The notes under the pieces are model-generated. The model searched no databases and was not told the DNA's origin. It saw nothing but the letters and a program-made list of their open reading frames with translations. Source: Burkholderiales bacterium (GTDB lineage: Bacteria; Pseudomonadota; Gammaproteobacteria; Burkholderiales; JAEUOS01). From it: a stretch of DNA of 62,191 bases. The stretch spans positions 1 through 62,191 of the forward strand of contig JAEUOR010000058.1 of NCBI GenBank assembly GCA_016790635.1, read 5' to 3'. Below are positions 1 through 11,145 of the stretch, in pieces (the stretch's first letter is position 1; each line of letters starts with the position of its first letter). Made by a program: the position numbers and the translations under genes.

Positions 1-650
1 TTCACGTTGGTGCCGCCGCTGTAGGTGTTGGCACCGCTCAGGGTCACCGTCCCAGCGGTGGTCTTGGTCAGCGCTCCCGCTCCGCCCAGGATCGCGCTGA
101 TGCTGCCGGCCTGCACCCCGTAGCTCGCGCCCGTCAGGATCCCGCTCGTGCCAGTGATGCTGCCTCCGGTCAAGGTCACCACGCCAACCGCCTGGTTGAA
201 GCTGCTGATGCCTAGTGCGCCACCATTGACCGTCACCGCTCCGCTGGCCGCCAGTGCATTGGCCACCCCCAGGGTCAGCGTCCCGGCATTGACCGTCGTC
301 CCGCCGGTGTAGGTGTTGGCAGCCCCGAAGGTCAGGGTACCGGCGCCTTGCTTGACCAGCGAGAGCGCGCCGCCAACGATGCCGTTGTACGATGAGTTCG
401 CGGCGGCGCCCACGGTCAGCGTGGCGGCGCTGCCTGACGTCACGAGTCCGCCAGCAACACCGCCCCCGGAAAGCGTCCCGATGGTGGCATTGTTGCCATT
501 CAGGTTGAACGTGACTCCGGCGACATCGGCCAGGGTCACGGCGCCTGTCGTCGCGAGAACGCTCAAGCCCCCCAACTGGACGGTGCCGGCGTTGACCGTC
601 AACCCGCCGCCGAAGGTGTTGGCTTGCGACAGGACAAGTGTGCCGGCGCC
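1..650 (-). repeat. Autotransporter-type beta-strand repeats inside tpsA
   Basis: Three copies of a G-A-G-T-L-x-L-x-x-A-N-T-[YF]-x-G-G-x-T-V-N-A-G-T motif are encoded on the minus strand. They lie near 569-645, 267-345 and 1-54, spaced about 300 bases apart, and the last is cut by the window edge. The motif resembles the autotransporter-associated beta-strand repeat of passenger domains. The copies are diverged in DNA, so they are old repeats. Confidence 0.7.
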
Positions 651-2885
651 CTGCTTGACGACTTCTGTGCCGCCACCGCTGATCGCACCGGTCTGCGAAC
701 CCGCACCGCTGTGGGTCAGTGTGATGCGGCCGCCGCTGCCGGTGCTGGCTGCACCCAGGGAAAGCGTGCTGGCACTGCTGATCTGGATCGCCGAAGTAGT
801 GGCATTGGTGGTCGTAAGGCCAGCGGTAGCTACCGCGCCGCCGCCGCCGTTGATCGACAGCGTGCCGCCACCGGAATTCAGCCCAGCAGCCAGCGAGACC
901 CCGCCGGTGCCGGCGGTGATCGCGATCCCAGTGCCGCTCGTTGCGGCGGTGCTGATCGATCCTGTCGCTACCGACGTGACGCTGCCGGTGGCGACGGTCA
1001 CCGCCGCATTGAGATTGATTGCGCCGGTGCCGGTATTGGTGACGCCTGCGACGTTCAGGCCACCCGCGGAGGCGGTCGCGGTGATGACGATATTGCGATC
1101 GGCGTTCAGAGTCAGGCTGTTGGCTGAACTGTAGCTGTAGCCGTTGGTGACGGTGATGTCGCCGCTCCCGCCGGTACCGCTGGTGGTGATGACGACGTTG
1201 CTGGTGCCGAGTTGGGTCTCGATCGTTGCCCAGCGGATTGTCGCGGTCCCGGTCGCGCCGCCGAAGCTGCCCGACGAAAAGCTGCCGGTCGTGAGATCTT
1301 CCCCGGGGCCATCGATGATGGAAACGTTGGCCGGGTCAAGCAGTAATGTCCCCGCAGCGCCGAGCGGCGCGCGCAGATCGATCGATCGCCGCGGACTGAA
1401 ATAAAGCATCTGCTTGCCGGACACTTCGGCGAACCCGCCGTCTCCTCCGCCAGCACCGCCGCGAGCTGAAATGGTCCCGCGAAAATCGGTCGCTTCGTCG
1501 GCCCAGACAATGACACGGCCACCGGAGCCGGCCAGCAGCGCGTCGGCGCGCATTACCGCGCCTGCAGCGACCGTGGTCAGGCGCGCATTGGCAACCAGAG
1601 GGTTCGCCCCTTGGTAGTCCCCTCCCACAAGGATGGTTCCGCCCCCGCTCTCGCCGGAAACGTCGAGTAAGGCACCATCGGCGACAGCAATGACCGGCGC
1701 GGTCGCCTCGATGCGTCCACCCGGCGCGGATGCGGCCGCGAGGGCGGGCGCCGCAGCGGATACTGAGGCGTTGCCCGCCGCGGGCGCAGCCGTGAGGCGC
1801 ACCGGTCGTGCGACACCGGCCTCCACGCTCACGCCGTTGGCGTCCGCGGGTGCCGAAGGCGCCACCTTGAGGCGGGTCGAATACGCCAGTGCCGGGTTGC
1901 TGACAGGCAGCGCGGGTTCGGTCGCAGGCGTCGCCGTACCACGAGCTTCAATTTGTCCTGCCAGCGTCAGTGTCCCGCTTTCAGCCTGCAAGGTGACGCT
2001 GCCGCCCGCCGGACCGGACGCTTCTGTGCGACTTCCGGCCGCTATCTCCACATCGCGCTTCGCGCGGAGGACGACGCGACCCTGCGCGTTGACTTCGGCC
2101 GTCGTTGCGCTGACGACGCCCCTCTGGCGCACGTTGCCGGCAAACATGCCGATGGTACCGCCGGCGGCGATCAAGCGCCCCAGGTTGACTGCCTCTTCCG
2201 CACCCGCACTGACCTCGACCCGCAGCGCCGGAGTGCGCGGGTTGAATATCTCCACCGCGTTGCCGGCGGCGAGGAGGATTTCTCCCTTGGGCGTATGGAT
2301 CACGCCGTGGTTCTCGACGTTCTTCCCGATGAAATAGACGAAACCGCCGGACTGCGTGACGATGGTGCCGTGATTGACGACATTGGCGCTGCCCGGGGTG
2401 GCCTCGAAGCGCAACCGGCCAGCCAACAGATCAGCATTGCTGACGCCCAAGGTGCTGGCAACAAAGGCGGCTGCATCGATTTGCGCGCCCGCGCCGATGG
2501 TGATGCCGTTGGGATTGATCAGGAAGACCCTGCCGTTGGATTGCAACTGGCCCAGGATCGACGACGGGTCGCTGCCGACCACGCGGTTGTATACCGTGGA
2601 AGCGGCATTTTGCTGCACGAACTGGGCCGTGGCGCCGGCACCGATCGAGAAGCTCTGCCACTGGATGATGGCGCCCGGGGTATTGGTGACCGTCAGGCGG
2701 CTGCCGCCTTGCTGAATGCTCGCGGCACCATTGACGACGTTGGCCCCGGACGGAAGGACCTGGGCATCCAGGGCGCCAGGAGTGGCATACGTGGCAGCCA
2801 CGGCCAGGGCAAGCAGCCCCGGGGTCGGCCTGAAGCCAAGACGCCTGGACGGGCGTTGCCGTCCGATTGCACTGCCAACGTTCAT
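1..2885 (-). CDS. Two-partner secretion exoprotein TpsA (filamentous haemagglutinin N-terminal domain), 3' end outside window
   Basis: A large secreted passenger protein, exported by a TpsB pore and probably a surface adhesin. Reading from the ATG at 2885, about 961 codons are present with no stop, so the gene continues past the left edge. Residues 1-42 look like a signal peptide. The TPS secretion domain follows, with the typical elements GQLQSNGRVFLINPNGI and, further on, SNADLLAGRLRF. A long beta-helix follows. The last ~220 visible residues contain autotransporter-associated beta-strand repeats of the form AGTLTFGAANTYTGGTTVNAGTLTLG. A GTG codon directly precedes the ATG and could also serve as start. 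A Crp/Fnr gene and the tpsB gene lie upstream on the same strand, but a 201-bp gap separates this gene from the Crp/Fnr gene. The family call is firm; the adhesin role is inferred. Confidence 0.9.
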   Translation of the reverse strand, partial: MNVGSAIGRQRPSRRLGFRPTPGLLALAVAATYATPGALDAQVLPSGANVVNGAASIQQGGSRLTVTNTPGAIIQWQSFSIGAGATAQFVQQNAASTVYNRVVGSDPSSILGQLQSNGRVFLINPNGITIGAGAQIDAAAFVASTLGVSNADLLAGRLRFEATPGSANVVNHGTIVTQSGGFVYFIGKNVENHGVIHTPKGEILLAAGNAVEIFNPRTPALRVEVSAGAEEAVNLGRLIAAGGTIGMFAGNVRQRGVVSATTAEVNAQGRVVLRAKRDVEIAAGSRTEASGPAGGSVTLQAESGTLTLAGQIEARGTATPATEPALPVSNPALAYSTRLKVAPSAPADANGVSVEAGVARPVRLTAAPAAGNASVSAAAPALAAASAPGGRIEATAPVIAVADGALLDVSGESGGGTILVGGDYQGANPLVANARLTTVAAGAVMRADALLAGSGGRVIVWADEATDFRGTISARGGAGGGDGGFAEVSGKQMLYFSPRRSIDLRAPLGAAGTLLLDPANVSIIDGPGEDLTTGSFSSGSFGGATGTATIRWATIETQLGTSNVVITTSGTGGSGDITVTNGYSYSSANSLTLNADRNIVITATASAGGLNVAGVTNTGTGAINLNAAVTVATGSVTSVATGSISTAATSGTGIAITAGTGGVSLAAGLNSGGGTLSINGGGGAVATAGLTTTNATTSAIQISSASTLSLGAASTGSGGRITLTHSGAGSQTGAISGGGTEVVKQGAGTLVLSQANTFGGGLTVNAGTVQLGGLSVLATTGAVTLADVAGVTFNLNGNNATIGTLSGGGVAGGLVTSGSAATLTVGAAANSSYNGIVGGALSLVKQGAGTLTFGAANTYTGGTTVNAGTLTLGVANALAASGAVTVNGGALGISSFNQAVGVVTLTGGSITGTSGILTGASYGVQAGSISAILGGAGALTKTTAGTVTLSGANTYSGGTNV

Positions 2886-2895
2886 CACGACCCCC

Positions 2896-2926
2896 GCGTC
2901 GCACGCGACATCAGCGTCGCACGCGA
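2896..2926. promoter_or_regulatory. Two 13-bp direct repeats just upstream of tpsA
   Basis: The sequence GCGTCGCACGCGA occurs at 2896-2908 and again at 2914-2926, 18 bp apart, starting 11 bases upstream of the tpsA start codon. Each copy also has short inverted symmetry (GCGT...ACGC). On the minus strand a TTGACA box lies at 3047-3042 and a TTGACG box at 3037-3032, so the tpsA gene may have its own promoter in this 201-bp gap. The regulatory function is inferred and no binding protein is identified. Confidence 0.35.
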
Positions 2927-3086
2927 ATCTTTCGCCCTCTGCGCCTGATTTGGCCGGAGGGCCCATTAATTCCAGAATGGGAAATGCTACTCCAGCCAAG
3001 CGCCCGATGGAATCAGACGTTCGGCCGGCATCGTCAATACTTGTCAACTCCGGCGCGCCGAGGGGGGCGTCCGCCGCGATTTCGCT

Positions 3087-3761
3087 TCACATGCGGGTGG
3101 CTAGCCGCTCACGCAACACGATGGCACCACCCGGCTGCACCTCGATGTAGCCCTCGACTTCCAGCCCCTTCATGACCCGACTGACCATCTCGCGCGAGGC
3201 GCCGATCATCTTGGCGATGTCCTGGCGCGGCAGCTTGCTCTTGACGATTCGCCGTCCGTCGCTCTCCTCGGAGAATTCCAGCAGCACGCGGGCGACGCGC
3301 CCGTAGACGTCGAGCAGCGCCAGGCTCTCGATCTTGCGATCAGCCTCGCGCAAGCGCTTGACCAGTCCGCGCATGATCACCAAGGCCATGTCGTAGTTGT
3401 TCTTGAGTAAGGCGTTGAACTGGTCCTTGGCCAGGTAGACGAACTCGGACGATTCGATCGTCACCACGGTCGCCGCGCGCGGGGCACCGTCTATCAATCC
3501 CATTTCGCCAAAAAAATCGCCGGGCCCCAGGACGCTGAGGATGACCTCCTTGCCCTCGTGGTCCGACATCTGCACCTTGGTGCGCCCTGCGATGATGATG
3601 TACAGGCTGTCGGTCGGATCACCGGCCTTGAGGATGGTGCGATTCTTGGGCGCGGAGCGGCGCACCATCGCGCCGGCAAGCGCCTTCAGCTGCATTTCGT
3701 CGAGCACCGCGAACAACGGGACGCTGCGCAGGATTCCGACGTGGATGGGTGGATGTGACAC
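3087..3761 (-). CDS. Crp/Fnr-family transcriptional regulator
   Basis: A 224-residue cyclic-nucleotide-type regulator. Residues ~10-130 form the sensor beta-roll with the phosphate-binding-cassette-like stretch GDFFGEMGLIDGAPRAATV. The motif keeps the Gly, Glu, Arg and Ala positions typical of cAMP-responsive members. A long helix follows, then a C-terminal winged helix with the recognition-helix stretch IAKMIGASREMVSRVMKGLE. No N-terminal cysteine cluster of the FNR type is seen. The start is GTG, preceded by a GGGGGAAA ribosome-binding site. The gene lies 20 bp downstream of tpsB and upstream of tpsA, all on the minus strand, so it is probably co-transcribed with the secretion pore. It may control tpsA, other TPS genes or more distant targets. 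The family call is strong; targets are unknown. Confidence 0.92.
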   Translation of the reverse strand: MSHPPIHVGILRSVPLFAVLDEMQLKALAGAMVRRSAPKNRTILKAGDPTDSLYIIIAGRTKVQMSDHEGKEVILSVLGPGDFFGEMGLIDGAPRAATVVTIESSEFVYLAKDQFNALLKNNYDMALVIMRGLVKRLREADRKIESLALLDVYGRVARVLLEFSEESDGRRIVKSKLPRQDIAKMIGASREMVSRVMKGLEVEGYIEVQPGGAIVLRERLATRM

Positions 3762-3781
3762 AGTTTCCCCCGTGGGTCGCT

Positions 3782-6728
<2,947 letters not shown>

Positions 6729-6739
6729 ATCGAGGCAGG

Positions 6740-7390
6740 ATGACACCGGACGCTGTCGCAGCTCTGAAGGACCTGCAGGATTCGCTGGCGCGTTCACGCG
6801 CCCAGCGCGCCGCGTCCGAGCTTCGGGCCCGACAGGCGCAGGCCAGCGCCGACGCGGCGGCCAACCTGTTTCGGAACGCCGTCGGAGATGTCGCGCCGCT
6901 GCGAGGGCAAAAGCGTGTGCAAAAGCCCGCTGCCGCCGTGCCGGCTCACCCGCAGAAGCGCGCTGCCGACGAGCGGGAGGCGCTCGCGGCGTCAATTGAC
7001 CTGTCCATCGACGGCGATGCCCTCATCGACAGCGACGCCGCCCTTTCCTACGCGCGCGACGGCATCAGCGAGACCACCGTGCGCGACCTGCGGCGCGGTC
7101 GCTGGACTGTGCAGGCGCACCTGGACCTGCACGGCATGAGCCGCGAGGAGGCGCGGGATGCGGTGGCGGCCTTCATAACGGCGTGCTCGCGAGCTGGCCG
7201 GCGCTGCGTGCGCATCGTGCATGGCAAGGGCATCGGCTCGGCGGGCGGCACGCCGGTCCTGAAAGGTCTGGTGCGCCGTTGGCTGGCCCATTGCGGGAGC
7301 GTGCTCGCGTTCGCCCAGGCACGCGGCATGGATGGGGGCGCGGGCGCAGTCCTGGTGCTGCTGTCGACGCGCCCTGGAGACGCCCGATGA
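6740..7390 (+). CDS. Smr-domain (MutS2 C-terminal-like) protein
   Basis: A 216-residue protein with a charged, Ala/Arg-rich N-terminal half and a C-terminal Smr domain. The domain signature is the stretch LDLHGMSREEARDAV (near residue 132) followed by VRIVHGKGIGSAGGTPVLK, which together form the LDxHG and HGxG motifs of Smr nucleases. The Smr family is linked to nicking or RNA-cleaving activity. The role of stand-alone proteobacterial members of this type (YdaL/SmrA/B-like) is poorly defined. The start follows a GAGGCAGG ribosome-binding site. It sits between trxB and a methyltransferase gene; its stop overlaps the next start (ATGA), so translational coupling is likely. Confidence 0.88.
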   Translation: MTPDAVAALKDLQDSLARSRAQRAASELRARQAQASADAAANLFRNAVGDVAPLRGQKRVQKPAAAVPAHPQKRAADEREALAASIDLSIDGDALIDSDAALSYARDGISETTVRDLRRGRWTVQAHLDLHGMSREEARDAVAAFITACSRAGRRCVRIVHGKGIGSAGGTPVLKGLVRRWLAHCGSVLAFAQARGMDGGAGAVLVLLSTRPGDAR

Positions 7391-7962
7391 ATCCTTCACG
7401 CAGGTCCTTGCTCCTTGGCGCCACCGCCCTCGGCATCGCCGCGAACCGCCCCTCCTCTGCGGCGCAACTGCTCCCGTACGAGGACCTCGACACGCCCTAC
7501 GTCACGACACCGCAAGTCGTGGTCGACGCGATGCTGGAAATGGCCCAGGTGCGCGCGACCGACCGCCTGCTCGATCTCGGTTCGGGCGACGGGCGCATCG
7601 TCATCTCCGCGGCCAGCCGTTACGGGGCGCGCGGCCGCGGGGTGGATATTGATCCTCGCCTGGTGCGCCTTGCCAACGAAAATGCTGCGCGCGCCGGCGT
7701 CGCCGATCGCGCTGAATTCGTGGTCGAAGACCTGTTCAAGACGGACCTGACGCAGGCCACCGTGATCACCATGTACCTGCTGCCCGACGTCAACATGAAA
7801 TTGCGGCCTGCCCTGATGCGTCTGGCGCGAGGCACCCGCATCGTCTCGCACGACTGGGGTCTGGGCGACTGGGAACCGGATCGCACAATGCGAATCGACA
7901 CGCCGGAGAAGCGGGTCGGCATCCACAAGTACAGCGACCTCATGCTCTGGGTGGTGCGCTAG
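7387..7962 (+). CDS. Exported-looking SAM-dependent methyltransferase-like protein
   Basis: 191 residues. The N-terminus MNPSRRSLLLGATALGIAA resembles a twin-arginine or Sec leader, which is odd for a methyltransferase. The core contains the SAM-binding motif I LLDLGSGDGRIVISAA (near residue 58) and the acidic strand GVDIDPRLVRLANENAA. Later VITMYLLPDVN is typical of class I methyltransferases of the DUF/YtxH type found in proteobacteria. The substrate is unknown. The start codon overlaps the stop of the Smr gene. If the leader is real, the enzyme would lie outside the cytoplasm where SAM is scarce. The leader may instead be a membrane anchor. Confidence 0.8.
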   Translation: MNPSRRSLLLGATALGIAANRPSSAAQLLPYEDLDTPYVTTPQVVVDAMLEMAQVRATDRLLDLGSGDGRIVISAASRYGARGRGVDIDPRLVRLANENAARAGVADRAEFVVEDLFKTDLTQATVITMYLLPDVNMKLRPALMRLARGTRIVSHDWGLGDWEPDRTMRIDTPEKRVGIHKYSDLMLWVVR

Positions 7963-8037
7963 ACGCCGCCGCGCCCTGCCGCTGGGGTCGCGCCACGCCA
8001 CGCGGTCGCGCCGCCGCGAGCGGCCGCGTCTGTCGGC

Positions 8038-8268
8038 CTACATCTTCGGTCGCCCGCTGCGATTGGCCTCCATGCGCTTTTTCTTCTCGCGCTCGAAGTC
8101 TTCGTGCTCCTTCTTCTTGTCCAGTCCCAGGAGCGGCACCACGACTTCCCACCAGATCACCACCAGCACGAACGGCAGCACCACCCATAACCACGAGAGC
8201 TTCGCGAACGGGCCGATCTCGGCGTACTTGAGCACTGCCAGCAGCAATCCGACGACCAAGAGGGGCAT
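8038..8268 (-). CDS. Small Trp-rich membrane protein
   Basis: 76 residues. Two hydrophobic segments (residues ~1-12 and ~24-46) are rich in Trp (WLWVVLPFVLVVIWWEVVV). A highly charged C-terminal tail follows (KKKEHEDFEREKKKRMEANR). This matches the small Trp-rich proteins common in Burkholderiales (TIGR04438-like); no function is known. The ATG at 8268 was chosen because the reading frame upstream of it has no membrane-protein character and is unlikely to be translated. It is convergent with the methyltransferase gene and divergent from the cytochrome c gene. Confidence 0.8.
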   Translation of the reverse strand: MPLLVVGLLLAVLKYAEIGPFAKLSWLWVVLPFVLVVIWWEVVVPLLGLDKKKEHEDFEREKKKRMEANRSGRPKM

Positions 8269-8433
8269 GACTTTCTCCAAGCGCAACCGCGCCCCAAAAT
8301 TGTAAGGGCAAAGGCCAAGCCGCCAAAGGGACCATCCGCGGGGCCATTGGTGAAAACACCTATGCCCGTGCGCGTCGGCGTCGCATAGAATCCGCCCCGT
8401 TGCCGTGGGTGCCGCCTCGACCCTGGAGTCAGA

Positions 8434-8763
8434 TTGCCGTATCGACCTGCGTTTTCTGTGCTGTGTGCTGTCTTGAGCGCGTTGGCGGCCCATGCGGCGC
8501 CGGTCCAAGCCGATGAAAAGCTTGCCCGCAGCAAAGCCTGCCTGGCCTGTCATGCAATCGACAAGAAGCAGGTCGGTCCGGCGTTCGGCGATATCGCATT
8601 GCGCTATCGCGGCAGCAATGCGGCCGAGGAGCTCTTGGTGACGAAGATCCGTCAGGGCGGTGCCGGCGCGTGGGGGCAGGTTCCCATGGCGCCCAACCCG
8701 CAGGTTTCAGACAGCGAGGCGCGCACCCTGGTGCGCTGGATTCTCGCGATTCAAAAAAAGTAG
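8434..8763 (+). CDS. Class I cytochrome c (c551/c552 type)
   Basis: Small periplasmic monohaem electron carrier of 109 residues. It starts at a TTG preceded by a TGGAG site and has a signal peptide of about 26 residues ending near PVQA. The haem site is C-L-A-C-H with Cys36, Cys39 and His40. The probable axial Met84 is in VPMAP, close to the C-terminus, as in c551/c552 proteins. The mature length (~83 residues) fits that family. The partner oxidase or reductase cannot be told from the sequence. The following liv operon begins about 50 bases downstream but looks functionally unrelated. Confidence 0.93.
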   Translation: MPYRPAFSVLCAVLSALAAHAAPVQADEKLARSKACLACHAIDKKQVGPAFGDIALRYRGSNAAEELLVTKIRQGGAGAWGQVPMAPNPQVSDSEARTLVRWILAIQKK

Positions 8764-8812
8764 CAGCCTCACCCCTTCACCAACCCGATCGCCACCCAAC
8801 CCGGAGGAAGCC

Positions 8813-10153
8813 ATGACCCACGCCACCATCCCGTTCACCCTGCGCCACGGCGCACTCGCCGCTGCGGTTGCCGCGGCTCTTCTGGCTGCCTGCGGCCAGG
8901 AAGCGCCCAAGCCCGCTGCGCCGGCCAAGTCGGCAGAGCCGGCCCAACCTGCCGAGCCGCCGCCCACGGTGGTCAAGATCGGCCATGTCGGCCCGCTCAC
9001 CGGCGGCATCGCCCATCTCGGCAAGGACAACGAGAACGGCGTCCGTCTCGCCATTGAAGAAGCCAATGCGAAGGGCATCACGCTCGACGGCAAGAAAGTG
9101 AAGTTCGAGCTGCAAGGCGAGGACGACCAGGCTGACCCCAAGGTCGGCGCCACCGTCGCGCAGAAACTGGTTGATGCCAAGGTCGCCGGCGTGGTCGGTC
9201 ACCTGAACTCGGGGGTGACGATCCCCGCTTCGGAGATTTACAACAAGGCTGGCATCCCGATGATCTCGGGTTCGGCGACCAATCCCAAGGTCACCGAGAA
9301 CGGCTACAAAGTCGCCTTCCGCACCGTCGGCCGCGATGACCAGCAGGGCCCGGCCGTGGCGCAATACCTCGCTGGCGCAGTCAAGCCCAAGACAGTCGCC
9401 ATCATCGACGACGCCACCTCCTATGGTGAAGGGCTGGCCAACGAGGTCGAGAAGACCCTCAAGGCTGCCGGCATCAAGGTGCTGCCGCGCGAGAAGGGCA
9501 CCGACAAGACCAACGACTGGAAAGCGGTCCTGACCAAGGTCAAAGGCAAGAAGCCCGACGCCATCTTCTTCGGCGGCATGGACGCCACCGGCGGCCCGCT
9601 GATCAAGCAGGGCAAGGAACTGGGCATCAAGGTCGTCTACGCCTTCGGCGATGGCGCCTGCACCGACGAGATGGCCAAGCTGGCCGGCGAATCTGCCGAA
9701 GGGTTGATCTGCTCGCAGGCGGGAATCCCGACCCAGGCCTCGTCCAAGGCCTTCCTCGACGCCTTCAAGGCCAAATACGGCGAAGTCAAGCAGTACGCCC
9801 CGTTCACCTATGACGCGGCCAACCTCCTGATCTCGGCCATGCAAAAGGCCAATTCGCCCGACCCGGCCAAATACCTGCCCGAACTGGCCAAGATCTCGAT
9901 GACCGGCGCGACCGGCAAGATCGAGTTCGACGAGAAAGGCGACCGCAAGAACGCCGAAATCACGATCTTCACGCTCAAGGGCGGCAAGGTCGAGCCGATT
10001 GCCGTGGTCCAGGGCGGCAAGTCCATGACGATGGCGGAATTCATGGCAGCGGCGGGTGGCGCTCCGGCGCCGGCGGCCGCTGCCGCGCCGGCTCCCGCAC
10101 CTGCCGCCGCACCTGCCGCAGCGCCGGAAGCGAAGAAGGACGAGAAGAAGTAA
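8813..10153 (+). CDS. livK: ABC transporter substrate-binding lipoprotein, branched-chain amino acid type
   Basis: Periplasmic receptor of a Leu/Ile/Val-type ABC importer, 446 residues. It has a strong GGAGGAAG ribosome-binding site. The leader ends in a lipobox (LLAACGQ), so the protein is probably a lipoprotein anchored in the inner membrane. An Ala/Pro-rich spacer follows. The type I periplasmic fold starts at VVKIGHVGPLTGGIAHLGKD and contains the ligand-pocket stretch GVVGHLNSGVTIPASEIYN. The last ~35 residues are a low-complexity Ala/Pro tail ending in Lys/Glu, unusual for this family. The permease and ATPase genes follow immediately after a strong hairpin. The true ligand could be another amino acid or amide. 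Confidence 0.93.
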   Translation: MTHATIPFTLRHGALAAAVAAALLAACGQEAPKPAAPAKSAEPAQPAEPPPTVVKIGHVGPLTGGIAHLGKDNENGVRLAIEEANAKGITLDGKKVKFELQGEDDQADPKVGATVAQKLVDAKVAGVVGHLNSGVTIPASEIYNKAGIPMISGSATNPKVTENGYKVAFRTVGRDDQQGPAVAQYLAGAVKPKTVAIIDDATSYGEGLANEVEKTLKAAGIKVLPREKGTDKTNDWKAVLTKVKGKKPDAIFFGGMDATGGPLIKQGKELGIKVVYAFGDGACTDEMAKLAGESAEGLICSQAGIPTQASSKAFLDAFKAKYGEVKQYAPFTYDAANLLISAMQKANSPDPAKYLPELAKISMTGATGKIEFDEKGDRKNAEITIFTLKGGKVEPIAVVQGGKSMTMAEFMAAAGGAPAPAAAAAPAPAPAAAPAAAPEAKKDEKK

Positions 10154-10172
10154 GGCGTTCGCGCTGTGTTAC

Positions 10173-10206
10173 AAACGGCACCGGAGAGCAATCTCCGGTG
10201 CCGTTT
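10173..10206 (+). terminator. Perfect 15-bp hairpin between livK and livH
   Basis: A perfect inverted repeat: arm AAACGGCACCGGAGA at 10173-10187, loop GCAA, and the complementary arm at 10192-10206, followed by a short T run. It lies 19 bases after the livK stop and 15 bases before the livH start. It looks like an intrinsic terminator or mRNA-stabilising stem that would give more receptor than permease, as is common for binding-protein operons. Confidence 0.75.
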
Positions 10207-10221
10207 TGATTTGGGTGCAAC

Positions 10222-11145
10222 TTGGACATTTTTCTCCAGCAGATCATCAACGGGCTGACGCTGGGCTGCGTCTACGCGGTCGTGGCACTCGGCTACACGA
10301 TGGTCTACGGCATCATCCAGCTGATCAATTTCGCCCACGGCGAGGTGGTCATGATCGGCGCCATGGTCGCGTTTTCGGTCATCGTGGCCCTGGCCAAATC
10401 CGGATTACCCCCGCTGGTGGTCGTATTGATCGGCACTGCGGTCGCCGTGCCGGCCTGCATGGCCGTGGCCTGGGTCATGGAGCGCATCGCCTACCGCCCC
10501 CTGCGCTCTGCCCCGCGCCTGGCGCCGTTGATCACCGCGATCGGCATCTCGATCATCCTGCAGCACGTCGCGATGATGATCTGGGGTCGCAGCCCGATCG
10601 CGTTCCCGCAAATCGTCAAGACCCAGACCTACGAAATCGGCGGCGCACTCATCACCAACGTGCAGATCGCCATCATCGGCATCTCGATCGCGCTCATGGG
10701 CGGCCTCCTGTGGCTGGTCTACCGCACCAAGCTCGGCGTGGCGATGCGCGCCACCTCGCAGCGCCAGGATATCGCCGGACTGATGGGCGTGGACATCAAC
10801 CGCGTCATCTCGGCCACCTTCGTCATCGGCGCGGCGCTCGCGGCAGTGGCCGGCGTCATGATCGGCAGCTACTATGGCCAGACCCAGTACACCATGGGGG
10901 AAATGCTCGGGCTCAAGGCCTTTTGCGCCGCCGTCCTGGGCGGCATCGGCAACCTGGCCGGGGCCGTGCTGGGCGGCATCCTCATGGGGCTGGTCGAAGC
11001 GCTGGGTACCGGCTACATCGGTGACCTCACCAACAACTGGTTCGGCTCCAACTATCGCGACGTGTTCGCCTTCATCGTCCTGATTCTGGTGCTGGTCTTC
11101 CGTCCGTCGGGATTGCTGGGCGAGCGTGTCGGAGACCGTGCATGA
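10222..11145 (+). CDS. livH: Branched-chain amino acid ABC transporter permease LivH
   Basis: Inner-membrane permease subunit, 307 residues, with about eight hydrophobic segments. The N-terminus IINGLTLGCVYAVVALGYTM and the following INFAHGEVVMIGA are hallmarks of LivH. The cytoplasmic coupling loop GVAMRATSQRQDIAGLMGVD contacts the ATPases. The start is assigned to a TTG (10222) because the conserved N-terminus begins there; there is no strong ribosome-binding site, in keeping with coupling to the hairpin leader. The gene overlaps livM by four bases (ATGA). Confidence 0.95.
   Translation: MDIFLQQIINGLTLGCVYAVVALGYTMVYGIIQLINFAHGEVVMIGAMVAFSVIVALAKSGLPPLVVVLIGTAVAVPACMAVAWVMERIAYRPLRSAPRLAPLITAIGISIILQHVAMMIWGRSPIAFPQIVKTQTYEIGGALITNVQIAIIGISIALMGGLLWLVYRTKLGVAMRATSQRQDIAGLMGVDINRVISATFVIGAALAAVAGVMIGSYYGQTQYTMGEMLGLKAFCAAVLGGIGNLAGAVLGGILMGLVEALGTGYIGDLTNNWFGSNYRDVFAFIVLILVLVFRPSGLLGERVGDRA

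Noticed and set aside
313..1134. Ala/Pro/Val-rich frame on the plus strand at the left edge
   Set aside because: It is antisense to the tpsA beta-helix repeats; the composition reflects the Gly/Thr/Ala repeats on the other strand.
1..2885. Possible truncation or frameshift of tpsA1 because no stop is found
   Set aside because: The frame is open to the window edge, so the missing end is a window effect; the same holds for tpsA2 at the right edge.
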